Origin: Hufsiella ginkgonis
GTDB taxonomy: Bacteria; Bacteroidota; Bacteroidia; Sphingobacteriales; Sphingobacteriaceae
Direction: 5' to 3'
NCBI RefSeq assembly: GCF_009834915.1
Contig: NZ_WVHS01000002.1
Location: forward strand, 186,001-250,000
DNA length: 64,000 nucleotides
The notes beneath the pieces were generated by a model. It saw only the letters and a program-made list of their open reading frames with translations. It was not told the DNA's origin and made no database searches. This document shows, piece by piece, positions 52,305 through 61,251 of this stretch. Made by a program: the position numbers and the translations under genes. How positions within the stretch are numbered: the first letter of the stretch is position 1; every line of letters begins with the position of its first letter.

Positions 52305-53938
52305 TGAAACGGACTTCTATTACGATAGCTGCCGCGTTAAGCCTGGCGGTTTTATCACACACTGCTTTTGCGCAGTATCCCGTCATCCCCGAAAAACTCC
52401 AGGCAGATGCCGATGCTGCGCTCGGTATCGTGAAAAAAAACTCGGATATCGCCTGGGAGAAGGCGCTTCCTATTATACGGCGCGATGAGAAAAATGGTAA
52501 ACCCTACGTTCCATGGGCGGCAAAGCCTTCGGACCTGCCACAGTCAAAACTAGTGGCGTTCCCGGGCGCGGAAGGCGGCGGAGCACACTCATTTGGCGGC
52601 CATGGCGGAAAAGTGATCGTGGTAACCACGCTGGCCGACAGTGGTCCGGGCTCCTTCCGCGAGGCTTGCGAGCAGGGTGGCACACGTATCGTGGTGTTCA
52701 ACGTAGCCGGGATCATCCGCATTAAAAGCCCGGTGATCATTCGCGCTCCGTATATCACCATCGCCGGTCAGTCCGCGCCGGGAGATGGCGTATGTATCGC
52801 CGGAGAATCGGTTTGGATCGATACACACGATGTGGTGATCCGTTATATGCGCTTCCGCCGGGGCGAAACCGACGTAACGCGCAGGGACGACGCCATCGGC
52901 GGAAACCCGGTGGGAAACATCCTGATCGATCATGTATCTGCAAGCTGGGGCCTGGACGAAAACATGTCGATGTACCGGCATGTATACGATCGCGGCGGGT
53001 CGAAACAGGAAAAATTGCCGACCGTTAACATCACGATTCAGAACTCGATCTTCTCTGAAGCGCTCGATACTTATAACCATGCATTCGGAAGTACCATCGG
53101 CGGATTGAACAGCACCTTTATGCGGAACTTGTGGGCGAATAACATTAGCCGGAATCCGTCTGTGGGTATGTACGGCGATTTTGGATTTGTGAATAACGTA
53201 GTTTACAACTGGTGGAACCGGTCCGCAGACGGTGGAGATAACGAATCGCAATACAGCTTTATCAACAATTATTATAAACCCGGCCCCATTACTCCCCCGG
53301 GCGAGCCGATCAGCTACCGTATCCTGAAACCGGAAGCGGGGCGTGCCAAAGACAAATCGACGGTGTTCGGGAAAGCTTATGTTGCCGGGAACGTCATAGA
53401 AGGCAACGAGAAAGTAACTAAAAATAATTGGGACGGTGGGGTCCAGGTAGAGAGCAAGGGCGACAACGCCAGGCTGATCGATAGCATCCGCACAGATAAA
53501 CCTTTCCCGATGGCATCTATAACGAAAGTTTCGGCTGAAAAAGCTTACGCATACGTGCTCGGCAATGCCGGCGCTACGCTTCCTAAACGTGACCCGGTTG
53601 ATCTTCGCATCATCGAGGAGGTGAAAACCGGTAAACCGCTGAACCGTCAGCCGGGAACGCCCGCGAACGGACAGCAATATATTAAAAGAAGGCTCGGCCC
53701 CGATTCCTATTTAAAGGGGATTATCAGCGACATCAGCCAGGTAGGCGGGTATCCTGAGTATAAAGGCAGTCCTTACAAGGATGCCGATAACGACGGGCTG
53801 CCTGACGATTGGGAACTAAAGAACGGTTTAAACCCGAAAGACCCGTCAGATTCCGCGAAGGTCCGATCCAAAAGCGGTTATTCGGTGATCGAAGAATACC
53901 TGAATAGTTTAGTGAAAGTGGAGGATGTGAGACCTTGA
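52304..53938 (+). CDS. Pectate lyase family 1 (PL1), second of a tandem pair
   Basis: 544 residues, ATG 52304 overlapping the preceding stop by one base. The same blocks as in the first copy are conserved over nearly the full length (FPGAEGGGAHSFGGHGG, SFREACEQGGTRIVVFNVAG, IDHVSASWGLDENMSMYRH, Arg283 in SRNPSVGMYG), including the calcium motif DADNDGLPDDWE, so the pair is a tandem duplication. Differences concentrate in the stretch after ENMSMYRH and in the last third (a LNRQPGTPANGQQY insert), which may alter cleft or product profile. It acts in the same pathway step as its neighbour. Confidence 0.93.
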   Translation: MKRTSITIAAALSLAVLSHTAFAQYPVIPEKLQADADAALGIVKKNSDIAWEKALPIIRRDEKNGKPYVPWAAKPSDLPQSKLVAFPGAEGGGAHSFGGHGGKVIVVTTLADSGPGSFREACEQGGTRIVVFNVAGIIRIKSPVIIRAPYITIAGQSAPGDGVCIAGESVWIDTHDVVIRYMRFRRGETDVTRRDDAIGGNPVGNILIDHVSASWGLDENMSMYRHVYDRGGSKQEKLPTVNITIQNSIFSEALDTYNHAFGSTIGGLNSTFMRNLWANNISRNPSVGMYGDFGFVNNVVYNWWNRSADGGDNESQYSFINNYYKPGPITPPGEPISYRILKPEAGRAKDKSTVFGKAYVAGNVIEGNEKVTKNNWDGGVQVESKGDNARLIDSIRTDKPFPMASITKVSAEKAYAYVLGNAGATLPKRDPVDLRIIEEVKTGKPLNRQPGTPANGQQYIKRRLGPDSYLKGIISDISQVGGYPEYKGSPYKDADNDGLPDDWELKNGLNPKDPSDSAKVRSKSGYSVIEEYLNSLVKVEDVRP

Positions 53939-56900
53939 GCAAGTTCTTTCGGCATATTTTACTGGTTGGTTTCGGTGCGCTGCACTGCGGTTCGGCTATT
54001 GCGCAGCCGAAACCGGCAAAACCTCTTCCGCCGCTGGTGGTTGGAAAAGACGGAAAACTCACCTACAACGGTGACGCCAAAGGAAACCGGGTGCCCGACT
54101 TTTCTTACAGCGGCTATATGGCCGGGGAAACTGCGCTCCCGGAAGTGCCCGTAAAAGTTACGGTGCCTGTAAAAGCGGGCGACGCTACCTGGCGGATCCA
54201 ATCGGCTATTGATTATGTATCTGCCCTCGTACCCGATAAAGCCGGGTTTCGTGGCGCCGTGCTCCTCGAAAAAGGAACTTACACGGTAGAGGGCGCATTA
54301 AAGATCGCCGCGTCGGGTGTAATACTTCGCGGTAGCGGGGCCGGTAGTAACGGTACCTTATTGCTCGGAGCGGGAACCGACCGGCAAACCCTGATCACGG
54401 TGTCAGGCAAATTCGACCGCAAAACCCAGGCCCCGGTTAAAGTAACGGATCCGTATGTTCCCGTAAACGCGACAAAGCTCACTGTACCTGATGCATCGCC
54501 ATTTAAAGCGGGCGACCAGGTATTGGTGCAGCGCCCGTCTACAAAAGCCTGGATCGACCTGCTCGGCACGGATCATTTTGGCGGCGGCATTACCTCGCTA
54601 GGCTGGAAACCCGGCCAGCGCGACGTTGCTTGGGACCGTAAAATCATCTCCATATCCGGCAATACGCTTACCCTCGATGCACCGTTAACGACCGCGCTCG
54701 ACACAGCATTCGGGGGCGGAACGGTTTCGAAATATTCCTGGCCGGGTAGAATTGAACGCAGCGGCATCGAAAATATGCGCCTGGTTTCGGCTTACGATGA
54801 AGCTAACCCCAAGGACGAAGCACACCGCTGGATGGCGATCGTGATAGCCAATACCACAGATGCCTGGGTGCGGAGGGTGAACTTCTCTAACTTCGCAGGT
54901 TCGGCGGTAATGGTCCAGGAAACCGGTAAACGCATCACGATAGAAGATTGCAAATCGTTGAACCCGGTTTCAGAAATTGGCGGCGAGCGCAGGAATACCT
55001 TTTTCACCGCCGGCCAGCAAACGCTTTTCCAGCGGATCTATGCCGAATTTGGCTTCCATGATTTCGGTCTCGGATTTTGTGCCGCGGGACCCAATGCATT
55101 TGTGCAATGCGAATCACATCTCCCGTATAGTTTTAGCGGACCGATAGACAGCTGGGCATCGGGCGTATTATTTGATATCGTGAACGTCGACGGCCAGGCG
55201 TTAAGCTACCTGAACCGCGGGCAGGACGGACAAGGCGCCGGCTGGAATGCCGCTAACAGCGTTTTCTGGCAATGCAGCGCTTCCAGGATCGACTGTTACC
55301 AGCCCCCGGGCGCTAATAACTGGTCGTACGCTTCCTGGGCGCAATTCGCCGGCGACGGCTATTGGGAAAGCTCCAACGAACAGGTTCAGCCGAGGAGCCT
55401 GTATTATGCACAGCTAAAAGAACGCGTGGGCGAATCGGTTAAGCCGAGGATGCGCCTCCTGGATATCCAGACAGAAGCATCCAGCAGTCCGCCGGTGGAC
55501 GTAGCGATGGCATTAACCAAAGAGGCGACCAATGCAGCGCCGCTCCTGGCCGACCTCATAGACCGTGCAGGAGACCTGGATCCGTTACCGGTTAACCCTG
55601 CGGGGATAAAGACCATCGATGATATCGGGGTAAAAACACCAGTTGTACCCGCGCTTGCCGCGCCATTAAAGATCGCGAACGGCGTATTGGTGAGAGGCGG
55701 TATCGTAGTAACCGGCAAACAGCGCGACGTTCCCTGGTGGAACGGCAGCGCAAGGCCGTATGCGCTTGCTGCCGCCAAACAACATATCACCCGGTTTGTG
55801 CCTGGTAAAACAGGAAACGGGTTGACCGATGATCCTGCCACGGTATCCGATTCGATGGTATCGAACAACGTGGTGGCGTTAGATCATAACTATGGTTTAT
55901 GGTATGAACGCCGCCGCGACGACCACGAACGTATCCGCAGGATGGACGGCGACGTTTGGGCTCCATTTTATGAGTTGCCCTTCGCGCGAAGCGGCCAGGG
56001 TACCGCCTGGGATGGCATGAGTCGTTACGACCTCACCAAATACAATAAGTGGTACTGGAGCAGGTTGAAGCAATTCGCCGACCTGGCAGATCAGAAAGGG
56101 TTGGTATTGATCCACGAGAATTACTTCCAGCACAACATCATTGAAGCCGGTGCGCACTATGCCGATTTCCCATGGAGGCCTGTAAATAACATCAACAATA
56201 CCGGTTTCCCCGAGCCGGTGAACTATGCGGGCGATAAACGACTGTTTATGGCCGGGCAGTTTTATGACGTTACAAATCCGGCCAGGAGAAACATCCACAA
56301 GGCGTATATCCGCCAGTGCCTCAATAACTTTACGGGAAACAGCGGGGTGATCCAGCTGATCGGTGCAGAGTTTACGGGCCCGCTTCACTTTGTACAATTC
56401 TGGCTCGACAACATCGGCGATTGGGAGAAGGAAACCGGGAAAAAGGAACTGGTAGGTCTTAGCACCACGAAGGATGTGCAGGACGCTATCCTGGCCGACC
56501 CGGAACGGGCTAAATTGGTGGATATCATAGATATCCGCTACTGGCATTACCAGGCCGACGGGAAAGCATATGCACCTCCCGGCGGACAGAACCTTGCTCC
56601 GCGCCAGCACGCACGCTTGTTAAAACCAAAAGCCAGCTCGTTTGAACAGGTTTACAGGGCCGTAGCCGAGTACCGGCAAAAGTACCCGACGAAGGCGGTA
56701 ATGTACTCAGGTGACGGAGCGGAAAATAACGGATGGGCTGTATTTATGGCCGGTGGCTCCCTGGCGGCTATCCCGAAAACGCCCGACGGATTCCTGAAAG
56801 AGGCATCTGCGATGAAGCCATTGGCGCTGCCCGAAAAGATTACAGGGCAGTACGCACTTTCCGGGGGGAAATCAGGGTACATCATCTATAACGGCTCCGC

Positions 56901-57069
56901 GCAACCGGTAAAGCTGGATCTTTCCCGCGTTCCCGGGACGCTGACTCTTCAATGGATCAATACCAGGAATGGCGCTTTATCAAACAAGAACGAAAAAATT
57001 AAAGGCGGAAGTGTTGCCGAGCTCACGCCGCCCGGACAGGACTTTATCGCATGGATCACACAAAAATGA
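53935..57069 (+). CDS. Two-module DUF6298-like protein: beta-helix plus TIM-barrel-like region, possible new pectin-active enzyme
   Basis: 1044 residues. The only reasonable start is TTG 53935, overlapping the lyase stop (TTGA), and it gives a good signal peptide (MSKFFRHILLVGFGALHCGSAIAQ region). Residues about 70-480 look like a right-handed beta-helix (TWRIQSAIDYVSAL, GAVLLEKGTYTVEGALKIAASGVILRGSG, WVRRVNFSNFAGSAVMV). Residues about 640-980 look like a GH TIM barrel (YNKWYWSRLKQFADLADQKGLVLIHENYFQHN, NNFTGNSGVIQLIGAEFTGPLHFVQFW, KAVMYSGDGAENNGW), followed by a short beta domain. Acidic pairs in HENYF and GAEFTG could be catalytic. I believe it belongs to the DUF6298 group; no activity is known to me. 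Confidence 0.7.
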   Translation: MSKFFRHILLVGFGALHCGSAIAQPKPAKPLPPLVVGKDGKLTYNGDAKGNRVPDFSYSGYMAGETALPEVPVKVTVPVKAGDATWRIQSAIDYVSALVPDKAGFRGAVLLEKGTYTVEGALKIAASGVILRGSGAGSNGTLLLGAGTDRQTLITVSGKFDRKTQAPVKVTDPYVPVNATKLTVPDASPFKAGDQVLVQRPSTKAWIDLLGTDHFGGGITSLGWKPGQRDVAWDRKIISISGNTLTLDAPLTTALDTAFGGGTVSKYSWPGRIERSGIENMRLVSAYDEANPKDEAHRWMAIVIANTTDAWVRRVNFSNFAGSAVMVQETGKRITIEDCKSLNPVSEIGGERRNTFFTAGQQTLFQRIYAEFGFHDFGLGFCAAGPNAFVQCESHLPYSFSGPIDSWASGVLFDIVNVDGQALSYLNRGQDGQGAGWNAANSVFWQCSASRIDCYQPPGANNWSYASWAQFAGDGYWESSNEQVQPRSLYYAQLKERVGESVKPRMRLLDIQTEASSSPPVDVAMALTKEATNAAPLLADLIDRAGDLDPLPVNPAGIKTIDDIGVKTPVVPALAAPLKIANGVLVRGGIVVTGKQRDVPWWNGSARPYALAAAKQHITRFVPGKTGNGLTDDPATVSDSMVSNNVVALDHNYGLWYERRRDDHERIRRMDGDVWAPFYELPFARSGQGTAWDGMSRYDLTKYNKWYWSRLKQFADLADQKGLVLIHENYFQHNIIEAGAHYADFPWRPVNNINNTGFPEPVNYAGDKRLFMAGQFYDVTNPARRNIHKAYIRQCLNNFTGNSGVIQLIGAEFTGPLHFVQFWLDNIGDWEKETGKKELVGLSTTKDVQDAILADPERAKLVDIIDIRYWHYQADGKAYAPPGGQNLAPRQHARLLKPKASSFEQVYRAVAEYRQKYPTKAVMYSGDGAENNGWAVFMAGGSLAAIPKTPDGFLKEASAMKPLALPEKITGQYALSGGKSGYIIYNGSAQPVKLDLSRVPGTLTLQWINTRNGALSNKNEKIKGGSVAELTPPGQDFIAWITQK

Positions 57070-58448
57070 AAGTGACCTATTCTTATTTACTGTCATTGCT
57101 GCTGGTGCTGACGTCGGCAACAAACCTGGCTGCTCAAACTGTCGGGAAATTATCCGTTTCTGCCAATCGCAGGTTTATTCAGCGCGACGGAAAGCCGTTC
57201 TTTTGGTTAGGTGATACCGGGTGGCTTCTTTTCGTTAAACTTGACCGGGAAGCGGTAGATAACTACCTCGAAGACCGCCATCAGAAAGGATTTAACGTGA
57301 TCCAGGTAATGGTAGTGCACGATCTCCGAAAGGCGGTGAACGTATACGGCGATTCAGCTTTTGTGAATAACGATCTTTCAAAGCCGCTTACTACCCCAGG
57401 CGCATCCTTCGCAAGCAAGCAGCAATACGATTTCTGGGACCATGTGGATTACGTGGTAAACAAGGCGGCTTCCAAAGGCATTTACCTGGGAATGGTGCCT
57501 GTTTGGGGAAGCAACATTAAAGGAGGCCTGGCTAACCGGGAACAAGCGGCCATCTACACTAAGTTTCTCGTTAACAGGTACAAAAGGTCCGGCAACATCA
57601 TTTGGTTGAATGGCGGCGACATCAAAGGAAGCGATTCGGCCGCGGTGTGGAAAACGATCGGGACAACCCTGAAAAAGCATGATCCAAACCACCTGGTCAC
57701 TTTTCATCCGCGCGGACGATCGTCGTCATCAGAATGGTTCCACAACGAGAACTGGCTGGATTTCGACATGTTCCAATCCGGGCATAAAAGTTATGCACAG
57801 GACACTACCGACATCCGCATCGGCGAGGATAACTGGAGATATGTAAGAACGGATTTCGGTAAGCTGCCCAAAAAACCTTCGATAGACGGAGAACCTTCCT
57901 ACGAAAAAATTCCACAGGGATTACATGATACGCTGGCGCCGTTATGGACCGATGCCGACGTGCGCAGGTATGGCTACTGGTCGGTTTTTGCCGGGGGCTT
58001 CGGGTATACCTATGGCGATAATACGGTAATGCAATTCCGCAGGCCAGGCGATGGTCCCGGCGCATACGGCGCAAAAGACTATTGGTACCAGGCGATCCAC
58101 GACCCCGGGTCTTCGCAAGTACAGTGGCTAAAAAAACTGATCCTCGGCAAACCATTCTTTGAAAGGATTCCTGATCAATCTCTTATTGCCAACCAGGGCG
58201 AAAAGTACAATTACCTGGCTGCTACGCGTGGCAGGCGTTACGCGTTTGTGTATTCGTATACCGGCAGAACGATGAAAATAAACATGGGAAAGATCGCCGG
58301 TACCCGGGTTAAAACATCCTGGTATGATCCGCGCACGGGGAAAACGACACCCGGGGCAACCGTCAGCAATTCCGGGGTAAAAGAATTCGGCCCGCCGGGA
58401 GAAGAGAAAGAAGGCAACGACTGGGTGCTGGTACTGGAAAGTATTTAA
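57066..58448 (+). CDS. GH140-like glycosidase (DUF4038, apiosidase family)
   Basis: 460 residues; ATG 57066 overlaps the preceding stop (ATGA). The signal peptide ends near NLAAQTVG. The DUF4038 barrel carries RFIQRDGKPFFWLGDTGWLLF, FNVIQVMVVHDL, GNIIWLNGGDIKGSD and a Glu in PSIDGEPSYE; the C-terminal about 90 residues (YAFVYSYTGRTMKINMGKIAGTRVKTSWYDPRTG) match the collagen-binding-like domain that accompanies the family. The founding member, BT_1012, is an apiosidase acting on rhamnogalacturonan II. That substrate would agree with the GH95 gene, but DUF4038 proteins are diverse. Confidence 0.82.
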   Translation: MKVTYSYLLSLLLVLTSATNLAAQTVGKLSVSANRRFIQRDGKPFFWLGDTGWLLFVKLDREAVDNYLEDRHQKGFNVIQVMVVHDLRKAVNVYGDSAFVNNDLSKPLTTPGASFASKQQYDFWDHVDYVVNKAASKGIYLGMVPVWGSNIKGGLANREQAAIYTKFLVNRYKRSGNIIWLNGGDIKGSDSAAVWKTIGTTLKKHDPNHLVTFHPRGRSSSSEWFHNENWLDFDMFQSGHKSYAQDTTDIRIGEDNWRYVRTDFGKLPKKPSIDGEPSYEKIPQGLHDTLAPLWTDADVRRYGYWSVFAGGFGYTYGDNTVMQFRRPGDGPGAYGAKDYWYQAIHDPGSSQVQWLKKLILGKPFFERIPDQSLIANQGEKYNYLAATRGRRYAFVYSYTGRTMKINMGKIAGTRVKTSWYDPRTGKTTPGATVSNSGVKEFGPPGEEKEGNDWVLVLESI

Positions 58449-58464
58449 ACAACATAAAAAAGCG

Positions 58465-59397
58465 ATGACGAATCATTACAAGTTACCAGGCGTTTTTATA
58501 GTGATGTTTACGGCATCGCTTTTAAGCGCGTGCGCGGGTAACCAGTATTTATTCACCTCCTTCCATGAGCCGGCAGACGAAGGGTTGCGGTTTTTGTACA
58601 GCAAGGATGCAAGAAACTGGACGGATCTTAACCATATCTTTCTTAAACCAGGCGTTGGCACCCAGAAAGTCATGCGCGATCCGTCGATAGTTCGTGGCCC
58701 CGACGGTACTTTTCACCTGGTGTGGACCAGCAGTTGGAAAGGCGATAAGGGCTTCGGCTATGCCAGCTCGAAAGACCTGGCGCATTGGTCGGAGCAGAAG
58801 TTTGTACCTGTAATGGAAAATGAGCCGGCTACCGTTAATGTATGGGCGCCGGAGCTTTTCTACGATGCGGATAACGGGCAGTTTATCATTATCTGGGCAT
58901 CAACGATTCCGTTCCGGTTCCCCAAAGGGGAGGAGGAGGAAGAGAACAATCACCGCATGTATTATACGGTTACGAAGGACTTTAATACGTTTTCACCGGC
59001 AAAGCTTTTCTATGACGGTGGTTTTAGCGTTATCGACGCCGTGATCGTAAAACGTGGCAAAGCAGATTTCGTGCTGGTATTAAAGGACAACACACGACCT
59101 AACAGGAACATCCGAGTGTCTTACGGTAAAACCGCTCTTGGACCGTATACCGGCGTTTCTCCCGCCTTTACATCCAGGTTTTCTGAAGGGCCCTCCGTGG
59201 TAAAAACAGGAGATCAATGGCTGATTTATTATGATGCTTACCAGGATAAGAAGTATAACGCCGTCCAGACCGCTGATTTTAAAATATTTACCGATGCACA
59301 GGTTTCAGTGCCTGCCGGTCACAAACACGGCACAATCATCAAGGTTGCCGGTAAAGTGATTAAGGATCTAAAAAAATATTCCGGTTCCAGTAACTGA
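58465..59397 (+). CDS. GH43-like five-bladed beta-propeller lipoprotein
   Basis: 310 residues, 16 bases after the GH140-like gene. Lipoprotein signal with LLSAC-A (Cys23). The propeller carries the three GH43/GH117 acids in order: base Asp72 in MRDPSIV, pKa modulator Asp191 in VIDAVIVK, and acid Glu241 in SEGPSVVK. Repeating blade motifs (FHLVWTSSWKGDKGFGYASSKDLAHWS, FIIIWASTIPF) support the fold. GH43 enzymes mainly remove alpha-L-arabinofuranose or beta-D-xylose and galactose. The lipid anchor suggests the outer or inner membrane surface. An acidic GEEEEENN loop is unusual. Confidence 0.85.
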   Translation: MTNHYKLPGVFIVMFTASLLSACAGNQYLFTSFHEPADEGLRFLYSKDARNWTDLNHIFLKPGVGTQKVMRDPSIVRGPDGTFHLVWTSSWKGDKGFGYASSKDLAHWSEQKFVPVMENEPATVNVWAPELFYDADNGQFIIIWASTIPFRFPKGEEEEENNHRMYYTVTKDFNTFSPAKLFYDGGFSVIDAVIVKRGKADFVLVLKDNTRPNRNIRVSYGKTALGPYTGVSPAFTSRFSEGPSVVKTGDQWLIYYDAYQDKKYNAVQTADFKIFTDAQVSVPAGHKHGTIIKVAGKVIKDLKKYSGSSN

Positions 59398-59400
59398 TCT

Positions 59401-61251
59401 ATGAAAAAGTTTATTCTACATATTTCGTTCATCATCGCATTCCTGCTGTATGGGCATCTAAATAGCCTTGCACAGGATACGGTCCATTATTCGGGAACCA
59501 CGCTTTCCAACGTCGACTACCATCACGGGCAGCTGGCCTCCGCGGTTGGCGTGCACAACATCCAGGTATTCCGGGCAAACCGCGAACACCCTGAGTGGGC
59601 GTCAGGGCTTAATTGGACCTACAACCACGCGCCAATGCTGGCATATTGGAATAATACCTTTTACCTGCAGTACCTGAGCAACCCGGTAGGGGAACATGTG
59701 CCGCCAGGACAGACGCTGCTTATGACTTCTGCGGATGGGTACAACTGGAGTGCGCCGGCGGTAATTTTCCCCGTCTATCGCATACCCGACGGAACAAAGA
59801 AACCCGGCCATGCTCCCGAAGCGCGGAACCTCGATGCCGTGATGCACCAGCGTATGGGCTTTTACGTGGCCAGGAACAAACGTTTACTAACATTGGCCTT
59901 TTACGGAATGGTCATTGAACCGAAAGACGATCCCAATGATGGAAACGGTATCGGTCGCGTGGTCCGCGAGATCTATCCCGACGGAAAATATGGTCCGGTC
60001 TATTTTATCAGGAACAATACCTGGTGGGATAAAACAAAATCCGCCTACCCGTTCTACACATCGAGCAAGGACAAAGGGTTCGTGGAAGCCTGCAACGAAC
60101 TGCTTGGAAATCCGCTAGCCATGCAGGAATGGGTAGAAGAAGCCGACCGCAACGACCCGCTGGTCCCGCTCAAAAAGGAAGTGAAGGCATTCAGCTACTA
60201 TCATCTTCCGAACGGGAAGGTAGTGGGGTTATGGAAGAACGCGCTTACCTCTATAAGTGCCGATAATGGCAAAACCTGGCAGTATGGCCCTTTGCGGGCA
60301 CCTGGCTTTGTAAACAGCAACGCGAAAATATGGGGGCAGCGTACTTCCGATGGTCGCTATGCTACGGTTTATAATCCGTCTGAATTTCGCTGGCCGTTAG
60401 CGGTATCAATAAGTGATGATGGCCTGGATTACAAGAACTTGCTCCTGGTAAACGGGGAAATCACTACGATGCGCTATGGTGGCGCCTATAAATCATATGG
60501 CCCTCAATATGTGCGCGGAATAGAGGAAGGCTGCGGAACACCGCCAGACGGGAAAATGTGGGTCACCTACAGCATGAACAAGGAAGATATCTGGATAGCC
60601 AATATTCGCGTTCCTGTTGTTTCTGAAGTAAAAGAACCTGTAAACGAGGTGTTTGCAAATCTTCCACAGGGAAAAGAGTTACAATTTTGGAACATTTACA
60701 GCCCGTTATGGGCGCCTGTAAAAATTGAAAAATCTCCCGATGGCTCGAATGCACTCACGCTGCGTGATAAAGACCCCTTTGATTACGCTACCGCCGGGCG
60801 TGTAATTCCGCGATCGAAAAAAGTGGCGGTCGAATTTACGATCATACCGGGACAAAGCGACAGGGGGCAGCTCCAGGTAGAATTCCAGGACGATAAGGGA
60901 ACGGCCGCCTCGCGCCTGGTTTTTGATTCCGACAGCCTCTTGAAAGTAAAAACCGGCTATCGTTCGTCGACCGTTACGAAATATGAGGCGGGTAAAGCGC
61001 TTAGAGTGCGCGCAGAGCTCGACAGGGACAAACGCATGCTGACGATTGCCATTAACGGCGAAAATAAAGGTCCGAAGATATTCTTTGCGCCGGTTGCCTT
61101 TTTTGAAAAAGTAGTATTCCGTACGGGGGATGTACGCCGTTTCCCGGATGCGGATACCCCCACTGACCAGGATTTCGATGTAAAGAATCCCGGTGCGCAA
61201 GATGCGGAAGCAGTATTTTATATTAAATCATTCTCAACCAGCAGGTTATAA
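59401..61251 (+). CDS. Sialidase-fold beta-propeller protein with C-terminal beta-sandwich, function unknown
   Basis: 616 residues with signal peptide (NSLAQDTV). Residues about 30-410 have propeller-like repeats including one good Asp-box (SADNGKTW, residues 286-293) and two partial ones (SADGYNW at 110-116; SDDGLDY near 338). About residues 430-610 form a beta-sandwich of the concanavalin/laminin-G type (KKVAVEFTIIPGQSDRGQLQVEF, LRVRAELDRDKRMLTIAING). A YRIP string occurs but is not in the GH33 context, and I cannot find a convincing arginine triad. Asp-box propellers in pectin and arabinogalactan loci include lyases and rhamnosidases (PL27, GH145), which are alternatives. It abuts the esterase gene. 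Confidence 0.65.
   Translation: MKKFILHISFIIAFLLYGHLNSLAQDTVHYSGTTLSNVDYHHGQLASAVGVHNIQVFRANREHPEWASGLNWTYNHAPMLAYWNNTFYLQYLSNPVGEHVPPGQTLLMTSADGYNWSAPAVIFPVYRIPDGTKKPGHAPEARNLDAVMHQRMGFYVARNKRLLTLAFYGMVIEPKDDPNDGNGIGRVVREIYPDGKYGPVYFIRNNTWWDKTKSAYPFYTSSKDKGFVEACNELLGNPLAMQEWVEEADRNDPLVPLKKEVKAFSYYHLPNGKVVGLWKNALTSISADNGKTWQYGPLRAPGFVNSNAKIWGQRTSDGRYATVYNPSEFRWPLAVSISDDGLDYKNLLLVNGEITTMRYGGAYKSYGPQYVRGIEEGCGTPPDGKMWVTYSMNKEDIWIANIRVPVVSEVKEPVNEVFANLPQGKELQFWNIYSPLWAPVKIEKSPDGSNALTLRDKDPFDYATAGRVIPRSKKVAVEFTIIPGQSDRGQLQVEFQDDKGTAASRLVFDSDSLLKVKTGYRSSTVTKYEAGKALRVRAELDRDKRMLTIAINGENKGPKIFFAPVAFFEKVVFRTGDVRRFPDADTPTDQDFDVKNPGAQDAEAVFYIKSFSTSRL

Noticed and set aside
52589-53677. Long open frame of about 360 codons on the minus strand inside the second PL1 gene
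   Set aside because: It is antisense to a fully conserved lyase, has no start context or family features, and its amino acid mix is that of a reverse-complement shadow.
59401-61251. Calling the propeller protein a GH33 sialidase because of Asp-box and YRIP strings
   Set aside because: The YRIP string lies after the first Asp-box-like motif and outside the GH33 context, and no arginine triad can be assigned.
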